Source: Kosmotogaceae bacterium
Lineage (GTDB): Bacteria > Thermotogota > Thermotogae > Petrotogales > Kosmotogaceae
Assembly (NCBI GenBank): GCA_003444085.1
Contig: DLVL01000129.1
Span: forward strand, 1-8,013
Reading direction: 5' to 3'
DNA: 8,013 nt
The notes under the pieces are model-generated. The model had not been told where the DNA came from and ran no database searches. It saw nothing but the letters and a program-made list of their open reading frames with translations. Positions 1-6,334 of the stretch are shown here, one piece after another. Within the stretch, counting starts at the first letter, position 1. The number at the start of each line of letters is the position of its first letter. The position numbers were made by a program, and so were the translations under genes.

Positions 1-1200
1 TTAGCGTTCACCGGCGTGTCCCAGGTAATCAATATCTGGATTGGTGGCCAAGTTGCTGAACTTGACGAAACCTGGGATATGATTGTAGGAAAGTTTGAAA
101 AGGAAACGGGAATGAAGGTTGAGGTACAGCTCTTTGGCTTTGACATTTACTACGACAAGCTCCTGACTGCACTCCAGGGTGGTCAGGGACCTGATCTAGC
201 CTTTGCCGATCTGGGCGGATGGGTTCCAACGTTCGCAGAAAAGGGCTGGCTAGAACCAATGGGCGATCTTCTCGATTCCTGGGATGGAACTGAAGAGATC
301 TGGCCGAACCTCTGGCCAACAGTTATCCACAACGGGGAGAGATACGGTCTTCCCTGGTACACAGACTGCAGACTCCTTCTTTACAATCAGATCATGTTCG
401 ACCAGGCTGGACTTGACAGAGACAACCCACCAGAAACATGGGAAGAACTCGTTTTCCAGGCAATGAAGCTGACAGATGCGAGCAAGAGAGTATATGGCTA
501 TGGAGTCAGTGGAACCAAAACCGAGCACACAACACTTGCATACATAATATTCCTTTACGGTGCAGGTGGACAGCTTCTTACCGACGATTACTCTGCAGCC
601 GCATTCAATACCCCCGAGGGACTTAGGGCTCTGAAGTTCTATACCGATCTTGCCCTAACATACGGTGTCAGCCCCAATGCAGTTACCTACAATGAGGACG
701 ACTACAGGAACATGATGGCTCAGAACAGAGTGGCTATGGCAATCGGTGGCCCATGGTCCTTCCCGTTGATCGAAACGGCAAATCCTGCAATAGTTAACAA
801 CTACACCGTTTCTCTTCACCCATACGGAGCAACCCCAGCCAGCGTTCTCGGCGGATGGGCACTTGTTATTCCGTCGGCAAGCGAAAACAAGGAAAACGCA
901 TGGGAGCTCGCGAAGTACCTAACCAGCTTCGATACCTGGATGACCTGGATCGAAGCAAAGGGCGGTCCAATGCCTTCCAGACAGGATGTTTGTTTTTCCT
1001 CACCAGTGCTTCAAGATCCAAAGTGGAAAGTTATTTTCGAGACTTTCCCGCACGCAGTCTCAAGACCTCCGATCCCTCAGTATCCACAGGTCTCCGAGCA
1101 GATTCAGATAATGATTCAGGACGTACTTCTTGGAAAGGTAACACCAGAAGATGCAATCAAGACAGCTGAAGCAAACGTCAACGCAATACTAGGCAAGTGA
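1..1200 (+). CDS. ABC transporter sugar-binding protein (family 1), 5'-truncated by window edge
   Basis: This is the extracytoplasmic solute-binding protein that captures a sugar and delivers it to the permeases encoded just downstream. The frame is open from base 1 and ends at TGA 1198-1200, giving 399 visible residues. The first visible residues, LAFTGVSQ followed by VINIWIGG, look like the end of a signal peptide running into the first beta strand. The true start is therefore upstream, and the GTG at 16 is not it. Family 1 hallmarks are visible: GPDLAFADLG near residues 63-72, NTPEGLRALKFY near 205, MAQNRVAMAIGGPW near 239-252, and GGWALVIPSASENKENAW near 284-301. The C-terminus TPEDAIKTAEANVNAILGK is typical. 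Compared with usual family members (about 400-430 residues), only the signal peptide is missing. It probably leads the operon. The ligand cannot be read from the sequence, but the downstream enzymes suggest a ketose or polyol. Confidence 0.93.
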   Translation, partial: LAFTGVSQVINIWIGGQVAELDETWDMIVGKFEKETGMKVEVQLFGFDIYYDKLLTALQGGQGPDLAFADLGGWVPTFAEKGWLEPMGDLLDSWDGTEEIWPNLWPTVIHNGERYGLPWYTDCRLLLYNQIMFDQAGLDRDNPPETWEELVFQAMKLTDASKRVYGYGVSGTKTEHTTLAYIIFLYGAGGQLLTDDYSAAAFNTPEGLRALKFYTDLALTYGVSPNAVTYNEDDYRNMMAQNRVAMAIGGPWSFPLIETANPAIVNNYTVSLHPYGATPASVLGGWALVIPSASENKENAWELAKYLTSFDTWMTWIEAKGGPMPSRQDVCFSSPVLQDPKWKVIFETFPHAVSRPPIPQYPQVSEQIQIMIQDVLLGKVTPEDAIKTAEANVNAILGK

Positions 1201-1212
1201 TGAACTTTCCAT

Positions 1213-1237
1213 GGGGCGGGCCCTTGCCCGCCCCTTT
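1213..1237 (+). terminator. GC-rich intercistronic hairpin after the binding-protein gene
   Basis: A perfect 9-bp stem, GGGGCGGGC (1213-1221) with GCCCGCCCC (1226-1234), closes a CCTT loop and is followed by only three T residues before CAT. The stem is very stable but the U-tract is poor. It probably acts as a partial terminator, or as a 3' block to exonucleases that keeps binding-protein mRNA more abundant than permease mRNA. That arrangement is well known in sugar ABC operons such as malEFG. Its strength as a terminator is inferred. Confidence 0.7.
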
Positions 1238-1258
1238 CATAATCCCTAAATGAAAGGG
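1232..1258 (+). promoter_or_regulatory. Inverted repeat covering the Shine-Dalgarno of the first permease gene
   Basis: CCCTTTCAT (1232-1240) and ATGAAAGGG (1250-1258) form a perfect 9-bp inverted repeat around a 9-base loop. The right arm contains GAAAGG/AAGGG, the only ribosome-binding site for the ATG at 1268, with 9 bases between it and the start. In RNA the hairpin would hide that site. It shares CCC 1232-1234 with the preceding GC-rich hairpin, so the two cannot both form in full. It could instead be a DNA operator for the SorC regulator encoded downstream. The repeat is directly visible; the function is inferred. Confidence 0.5.
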
Positions 1259-1267
1259 TTGAAATAA

Positions 1268-2134
1268 ATGAGTAGACTAGTAAGAGAAGAGAAGACAGCG
1301 TTCAAAATGATACTGCCTTATTTTTTGATAATAGTTTTGCTCTTCATCTTTCTTATAGGTTCGAATATCTATAGCAGTTTCACGACTGAAGAGGGTAAGT
1401 TCACGCTCCAGAACTACTACAGAGTCTTCACAGATCCGGTGGTTGGCAGAGCCATGGCTAACACAGTAGTCTGGGTAGTTGGTAGCGTTCTCGGGCAGCT
1501 TTTATTGGGACTACTGGTCGCCCTGCTTCTTAATGAATCAACGAGAGGACAGATTATCTTCAGAAGTGTCATCCTTATCCTTCCTTGGGCCACTCTGGAT
1601 ATTGTGGCAGGAGTAATGTGGAAATGGATGTACAACGACATGTATGGTGTACTGAACGATGTTCTTGTCAAATTGCATATAATCAATGATTACATACCCT
1701 GGCTGGGCTCTGAGAATATGGCGATGCTGTCGGTGATTATCGCAAATGTGTGGAAAGGCTTCTGTCTCTCTGGAATGTTTTTCCTAGCAGGCCTACAAAC
1801 AATTTCGCCAGACCTCTACGAGGCGGCCGAAATTGACGGAGCCAATTCTTTCAAGAGGTTCTGGAGAATCACGATTCCGCAGTTGAAACCCGTAATAATG
1901 ACAACGCTTATGTTGACGATAATTTGGACCATCAACTACTTCCCGCTCATATATATAATGACAGGAGGCGGCCCTGGTTACGGTACAGAGACTGTCGTTA
2001 CCTATATCTACAAACTTGGATTCAGGTTCCTTGAATTCAACAAGGCCGCAGCCCTATCGAATATCTTGTTTGTAGCAATATTCGCCATCGCATTTGTCTT
2101 CCTGAGAAACATCACAAAGGAGGAAGCGAGATGA
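1268..2134 (+). CDS. ABC sugar transporter permease, MalF/UgpA type
   Basis: This inner-membrane subunit forms one half of the translocation channel of a carbohydrate ABC importer. It has 288 residues, normal for the family, with hydrophobic segments at about 13-33, 66-90, 98-117, 151-176, 207-232 and 262-280, consistent with six transmembrane helices. The cytoplasmic EAA loop that contacts the ATPase is at 185-205 (EAAEIDGANSFKRFWRITIP), with the conserved glycine at 191. The MalF-type segment TGGGPGYGTET is at 232-242, just after a membrane segment. The start ATG 1268 has AAGGG 9 bases upstream. The stop overlaps the next start as ATGA at 2131-2134, so translation is probably coupled. No ATPase gene is present in the window. 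Confidence 0.95.
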   Translation: MSRLVREEKTAFKMILPYFLIIVLLFIFLIGSNIYSSFTTEEGKFTLQNYYRVFTDPVVGRAMANTVVWVVGSVLGQLLLGLLVALLLNESTRGQIIFRSVILILPWATLDIVAGVMWKWMYNDMYGVLNDVLVKLHIINDYIPWLGSENMAMLSVIIANVWKGFCLSGMFFLAGLQTISPDLYEAAEIDGANSFKRFWRITIPQLKPVIMTTLMLTIIWTINYFPLIYIMTGGGPGYGTETVVTYIYKLGFRFLEFNKAAALSNILFVAIFAIAFVFLRNITKEEAR

Positions 2135-2967
2135 AGAGAAGCACAAAGAAGAAGGTCAAGAAGACTATCACCTATTCACTCCTCGTATTCCTGTCGGTGG
2201 TAATAGCTTTTCCCTTTGTCTGGCTAATCCTTACTGCGATAAAAACCTATCCGGACATTTATGCTTATCCGATTAAGTACTTCATTTTCGAACCAACGAG
2301 AGAGCACTTCGACAAGATTGCCGACATGAATTTCTGGGCTTACTTCAAGAACAGCGTTATCGTCGGAACGGGCACCATGTTCTTCTCGATACTGATCGGC
2401 TTGTTTCCGGCATATGCGTTTGCGAGATATGAATTCAGGTACAAGCGGACGTTGCTGGCAGGAGTGATGGTCTTCCAGATGCTTCCGCTGGTCGTATTCC
2501 TCTTGCCGATATTCAAGACGCTTAACAACTTTGGCATACTGAACACATATACCGGCCTAATACTGTCGTATCTGCCGTTTACAACTCCAATTTCGATCAT
2601 GTTCATGAGAACCTTCTTCCTATCCATTCCGAAATCTTTAGAAGAGGCGGCAAGAATCGACGGTTGTACTTTCGGCCAGGCATTCAGAAAGGTCATATTG
2701 CCAATAACGCTTCCGGGAATTGCCGCGGTCGGAGTCTACGCCTTTTTGTTTTCCTGGAGTGAGCTGATGTACTCCATGTCTATACTCACGTCGAAGGCAA
2801 AGCAGACAATTCCAACGTTCCTTCAGCTATTCGTGGGCCAGTACCAGACTAGGTGGGGCCCGCTGTTCGCAGGATCGATACTTGCAACGATTCCACCACT
2901 TATAATATTCATGATCCTGCAGAAGTTCTTCATTGCCGGACTAGTCAGCGGGTCTGTTAAGGAGTAA
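2131..2967 (+). CDS. ABC sugar transporter permease, MalG/UgpE type
   Basis: This is the second channel subunit of the importer and partner of the MalF-type protein encoded just before it. The 278-residue protein starts with a lysine-rich cytoplasmic segment (MKRSTKKKVKK) and has membrane segments at about 13-36, 77-98, 107-129, 138-160, 196-216 and 247-268. The EAA loop at 172-191 (EAARIDG followed by FRKVILP) is intact. The C-terminus FIAGLVSGSVKE matches the typical MalG-type ending. The ATG at 2131 overlaps the upstream stop by 4 bases and has a strong Shine-Dalgarno, AAAGGAGG at 2116-2123, inside the previous gene. The stop TAA is 3 bases before the regulator gene. Confidence 0.95.
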   Translation: MKRSTKKKVKKTITYSLLVFLSVVIAFPFVWLILTAIKTYPDIYAYPIKYFIFEPTREHFDKIADMNFWAYFKNSVIVGTGTMFFSILIGLFPAYAFARYEFRYKRTLLAGVMVFQMLPLVVFLLPIFKTLNNFGILNTYTGLILSYLPFTTPISIMFMRTFFLSIPKSLEEAARIDGCTFGQAFRKVILPITLPGIAAVGVYAFLFSWSELMYSMSILTSKAKQTIPTFLQLFVGQYQTRWGPLFAGSILATIPPLIIFMILQKFFIAGLVSGSVKE

Positions 2968-2970
2968 AAG

Positions 2971-3939
2971 ATGATAAGCGATGAACTACTTTTCGAAGTT
3001 GCGACCGACTACTATGTGAAGAGAATGCTTCAAAAGGACATTGCAGCCAAGTACGGTGTCTCAAGAGTGCAGATCAGCAAGTATCTCAAGATGGCACAAG
3101 AAAGAGGCATTGTTCACATCGAAGTTGAACAGCCTTCACTGAAGACGTCTGTCAGAAAGGAGTATGAAGATTTCTTCACTGAGAAGTTCGGGTTGAAGAA
3201 GATGTTCATTGCCAGAGGTGCAAGAAACGAAAAAACAGTTCTCAAAACTCTTTCGCGAGAGGTCTTCAAGTACCTAAAAACCTTGCCCGAAAAACCTTTG
3301 AACATTGGTCTCGGGTGGGGCAACACGGTTTTCACCGTTGCCGAGTCAATCGAAAAACTTGAAAGGCCTGACTGGCAGCTTATACCTCTTTCAGGCGGCA
3401 CGGCAAGGTTAGCCGACAAGAGGTTCAATATCAACCATATTGTGCAGAATTTCGCCACAAGGCTCTCGGCCAAAGCGGTACCAATGTATCTGCCCTTTAT
3501 ATTCGAGAATGCCCATCAGCTGGAAAACACAAAACAATCTTTGGAGTATAGGAACATACAGAGACTATGGGACTCTTTGGACATAATAATCTGCAGCGTG
3601 GGTTATTCTATAGCCAGATCTCCCCTTTTTAGAGAGAACTTGCTTGACGTGAGCTACGCAGACGAGCTCGAGAAAAGCAATGTCGTTGGAGACGTGTTGA
3701 CCCATTACTTCGACATCACCGGTAAGAGATTCGAGAAGGAGATCTTGAACAACTGCATAAATCTGAGTTTCGATCAATATCTCAATGCGGGGGAGAGAGT
3801 TATAGTAGCTGCCGGGCATCATAAAGTAGACGGTCTTGTGGGCCTTCTGCGCGGCGGGTTTGCAGACGTTCTAATAACAGATGAATTCACAGCAAGGTTT
3901 GTGAAAGAGTACATTGTTTATGATGAAGGGGGAGAATAA
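2971..3939 (+). CDS. SorC-family sugar-binding transcriptional regulator
   Basis: This is a probable local regulator of the operon. It has 322 residues, normal for the SorC/DeoR-like family. The N-terminal helix-turn-helix is at about 20-42 (QKDIAAKYGVSRVQISKYL), followed by the wing-like ERGIVHIEV. The C-terminal sugar-phosphate-binding domain shows family signatures: IGLGWGNTVFTVA (112-124), PLSGGTARL (139-147), and near the end AAGHHKVDGLVGLLRGG (280-296) followed by ADVLITDEFTA. SorC proteins usually bind phosphorylated sugars as effectors, and here a kinase product of the downstream genes is the likely inducer (inference). The start ATG 2971 has TAAGGAG at 2958-2964 with ideal spacing. 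It is co-transcribed with both transporter and enzyme genes, which suggests autoregulation. Its operator is probably upstream of the window, although the dyad at 1232-1258 is a candidate. Confidence 0.92.
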   Translation: MISDELLFEVATDYYVKRMLQKDIAAKYGVSRVQISKYLKMAQERGIVHIEVEQPSLKTSVRKEYEDFFTEKFGLKKMFIARGARNEKTVLKTLSREVFKYLKTLPEKPLNIGLGWGNTVFTVAESIEKLERPDWQLIPLSGGTARLADKRFNINHIVQNFATRLSAKAVPMYLPFIFENAHQLENTKQSLEYRNIQRLWDSLDIIICSVGYSIARSPLFRENLLDVSYADELEKSNVVGDVLTHYFDITGKRFEKEILNNCINLSFDQYLNAGERVIVAAGHHKVDGLVGLLRGGFADVLITDEFTARFVKEYIVYDEGGE

Positions 3940-4879
3940 CATTAACACATGCATTCTTAATCTCAATCCCTGCTACGATCACTGGGTTATTCTCAAGAAT
4001 CCCACAAAAATTCCCAACGTTGTGCGCGGAGACGAAGTGGTAACACTCGTCGACGGCAAAGGGCTTAATATTGCTCGAGTGCTCTCCAGAATTCTTGGGC
4101 TTAACGAGTACTTCTGCATAAACATCCTGGGAGGTCAGGTAGGCACCATAATAGAGAATGAGTGCATCCGTCTGGGAATAGTTACCGAGAACTTCTGGAT
4201 CGAAGATTCGAACAGAATAAACACCGCTCTCGTTTATGAGTATGAGAATAAGATGCTCATGATTAACGAGCCCGGTCCGATGATGAAGCCTACAGAAATA
4301 GAGAGCTTCCTGGAGTTTTTCAAGAGTCATGTAAGACCGGATATGAACCTGGTTATCTCGGGCAGTGCACCAAGAGGATTTGAGAACGGCTCGTTGCTAC
4401 ATCTTGTTGAGATCGCCAGAGAAGCTGGTTGCAGCCTGAAAGTAGACATTGCCGGCTCGTGGCTAACAAAGATAGTAACCGCATCCCCGGAGCTCCTTAA
4501 AATAAACGCGGATGAACTAAAGGTGGCCTTCGGAATAGAAAAGGACGATCTGAAGTCAATGGAAACCTTCAGAAGAGATCATTCGATAAAAGACCTCATA
4601 ATCACCAATGGTAAGAAAGGAAGTACCTGGCTTTCCGAAAGAGAAAAACTTCAGGCGAGATCGGCCAAACTTTTCTCCGATTTCTCGGTGGGATCTGGGG
4701 ACTCGTTCTTTGCCGGACTAATATACGGCCAGGAGAAGAAAATGACAAATAGGGAAGCCCTGCGGCTGGCAACAGCGTGTGGGGCAGCAAACACGCTGCA
4801 CTACGGAGCTGCAATCTTTGAATACTCTGATGTAAAGAAGGTTATAGACGACGTAGTCTTGACGGACGTGGCACTATGA
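3920..4879 (+). CDS. PfkB-family sugar-phosphate kinase (1-phosphofructokinase / tagatose-6-phosphate kinase-like)
   Basis: This cytoplasmic ATP-dependent kinase probably phosphorylates a ketose monophosphate to the bisphosphate. The fold is clear: LNLNPCYDHW near the N-terminus; DGKGLNIARVLSRILG (PfkB motif 1) about 40 residues in; SGSAPRGF in the middle; INADELKV; ITNGKKGSTWL; and the C-terminal ATP/anion-hole motif VGSGDSFFAGLIYG, whose aspartate (codon 4700-4702) is the catalytic base. The start is uncertain. From ATG 3920 the protein has 319 residues and overlaps the regulator gene by 20 bases with only a weak AAAGAG upstream. ATG 3923 is similar. ATT 3941 would give 312 residues, a strong Shine-Dalgarno, and the usual number of residues before the LNP motif. 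Motif 1 is unusual, with VDGKG where most relatives have AGGKG, and KIN replaces the usual KPN. The stop overlaps the next start (ATGA 4876-4879). Substrate specificity is inferred from context. Confidence 0.9.
   Translation: MMKGENNINTCILNLNPCYDHWVILKNPTKIPNVVRGDEVVTLVDGKGLNIARVLSRILGLNEYFCINILGGQVGTIIENECIRLGIVTENFWIEDSNRINTALVYEYENKMLMINEPGPMMKPTEIESFLEFFKSHVRPDMNLVISGSAPRGFENGSLLHLVEIAREAGCSLKVDIAGSWLTKIVTASPELLKINADELKVAFGIEKDDLKSMETFRRDHSIKDLIITNGKKGSTWLSEREKLQARSAKLFSDFSVGSGDSFFAGLIYGQEKKMTNREALRLATACGAANTLHYGAAIFEYSDVKKVIDDVVLTDVAL
3926..3934 (+). promoter_or_regulatory. Strong Shine-Dalgarno pointing to an ATT codon at 3941
   Basis: AAGGGGGAG at 3926-3934 is the only strong ribosome-binding site near the start of the PfkB-family gene, but it lies downstream of the in-frame ATG codons at 3920 and 3923. 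The codon at the expected distance (6 bases) is ATT at 3941, just after the regulator's TAA plus one base. The junction before the aldolase gene has the same layout: AGGAGGGA, TAA, C, then ATG 6335. This suggests that ATT (or an ATG altered by mutation or a base-call error) is the real start. Confidence 0.5.
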
Positions 4880-6333
4880 AGGTCTTCCTGGGGGTAGACA
4901 TAGGAACAACAAACATCAAATGCCTTGTACTAGGAGAGGACGGAAGAATCCTTGATGTGCTCCACTCTCCCACGCCAAAGAAACGCAAGGGCAGGGTCGA
5001 ATTTCTCGATCTCGACGCTGCGAGATCTTACATTGAAAAAGCGATCAGTGAGATTACTGAACTCCATAGTCCGGCCGCAGTAGCCTTTTCCAGCTTTGGA
5101 GAGACGATCGTTCCAGTAAAAAGAGGAGAAGTACTGTCAACACCTGTTATGTGGTATGACAGGGCAACTTATTCTCTCTGGGAGAGTCACAAAGAGGCTG
5201 TTGACAAATTGGCTCCGTACAGGATAACAGGCGTAGAAAACAGTTATACCTTTTCGTTCTATAAAATGCTTTTTCATAAGGCGTATTCCAATCTGGAATC
5301 AGTAGAACACTGGCTACCTGTATCTTCATATCTTCCTTACTCACTGGGAGCCGAGCCAACATGGGATATGAGTCAGGCCTGCAGATCCTTCATGGTGGAC
5401 ATTCACTCGCGCAGCTGGAACTCACCCTTGCTTGAATACATTGGAGAAACCGAGGAAGCTATGGGCAGGCTTGTCTACACAGGAGAAAGGATTGGCAGTA
5501 CAAAGGATGGAGTTCCTCTTGTCAGCGCCGGTCACGATCACATAACAGGGCTGTACGCAGCCCAAGTCTTTGCACAGGGAAGAGAATTCCTCTTTGATTC
5601 AATGGGCTCTGCTTCCGTTATCGCCGCTGTAGTAACCGGCACTGCAGAAACCCTGAATTTTGACCGCCCCTTAATGCCTGGCTGGACTGTCGGAATTGCG
5701 TACAAGGACCACCAGTACTACATGGAGAGCAATGTAAGGCATTACGGAAAGCTCCTTCAGACCCTAATGAATCTCACAGGCTTAGAAGCCACAAAAGAAG
5801 AATATGAGAAGATTAACAGTGAAATCGAAAAGCTGAAACAATGGAACTCAAAGCCTCTATTCTTGGTGAACGGTGATCTCGTTACGGGTGAAGGTTTGCA
5901 GGGAATATCACTTCTTGAGATGCCGATTCCTTTTAGACGAGAACAGTTGATGCAATCAGCCTATATATACCTTGCTTCCATAAGCAAAAGGATCGTTGAC
6001 AATATTGAGAGAATCGCGGAAAAAGCGCTGCCGATAATCAGCGGTGGGGGAGGCAGCCTCAACTGTCTTCTGATGAAATACAAAGCCTCATTACTAGACA
6101 GAGAAATCTGGGTCTTACCGACAAGCGAGTTGACTGCTCTGGGAGGGGCCTTCGCTGCAGCACGTGGAGTTGGTGCCGATGAAGTTATTGATCGCTGTGT
6201 AAGCATCCATCAGCCCAGCAAGACTTCACCCGATGAAAGGATTGCTGATCCTCTCAGAGAGATACACGAAAAGAATCTTGAAAAATACTCACTAATAGAA
6301 GAAGAAAAGAAGATAGCCATTCAGGAGGGATAA
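4876..6333 (+). CDS. FGGY-family carbohydrate kinase
   Basis: This cytoplasmic ATP-dependent kinase of a free sugar or polyol probably makes the first committed step after uptake. It has 485 residues, typical for FGGY kinases. The N-terminal phosphate-binding motif is VDIGTTNIKCLVL at 7-19. FSSFGETIVPV at 71-81 and VMWYDRAT at 91-98 belong to the substrate-side lobe. AGHDHITGLYAA at 218-229 holds the likely catalytic base D221. The C-terminal ATPase half has SGGGGSLNCLLMKYKASLL at 389-407 and PTSELTALGGAFAAARGVG at 415-433. The GHDH form of the catalytic segment differs from the segments I know for glycerol kinase, xylulokinase and rhamnulokinase, so the substrate is not assigned. The ATG overlaps the upstream stop by 4 bases and has only a weak GGA Shine-Dalgarno, implying translational coupling to the PfkB kinase. 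The gene ends one base before the aldolase. Confidence 0.92.
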   Translation: MKVFLGVDIGTTNIKCLVLGEDGRILDVLHSPTPKKRKGRVEFLDLDAARSYIEKAISEITELHSPAAVAFSSFGETIVPVKRGEVLSTPVMWYDRATYSLWESHKEAVDKLAPYRITGVENSYTFSFYKMLFHKAYSNLESVEHWLPVSSYLPYSLGAEPTWDMSQACRSFMVDIHSRSWNSPLLEYIGETEEAMGRLVYTGERIGSTKDGVPLVSAGHDHITGLYAAQVFAQGREFLFDSMGSASVIAAVVTGTAETLNFDRPLMPGWTVGIAYKDHQYYMESNVRHYGKLLQTLMNLTGLEATKEEYEKINSEIEKLKQWNSKPLFLVNGDLVTGEGLQGISLLEMPIPFRREQLMQSAYIYLASISKRIVDNIERIAEKALPIISGGGGSLNCLLMKYKASLLDREIWVLPTSELTALGGAFAAARGVGADEVIDRCVSIHQPSKTSPDERIADPLREIHEKNLEKYSLIEEEKKIAIQEG

Positions 6334-6334
6334 C

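Noticed and set aside
16..18. GTG as start of the binding-protein gene
   Set aside because: The frame stays open to base 1 and the preceding residues fit the end of a signal peptide; starting at 16 would give a binding protein without export signal.
1250..1267. Five-codon frame ending exactly at the first permease start
   Set aside because: It has no ribosome-binding site and is short enough to arise by chance; its ATG is simply part of the inverted-repeat arm.
2340..2696. 118-codon open frame on the minus strand
   Set aside because: It is the antisense shadow of the MalG-type permease with no ribosome-binding site or motif.
3114..3473. 119-codon open frame on the minus strand
   Set aside because: It is the antisense shadow of the SorC regulator, whose sense-strand motifs are convincing.
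3887..4330. 147-codon open frame on the minus strand
   Set aside because: It lies opposite the PfkB kinase, whose family motifs are clear, and shows no recognisable domain of its own.
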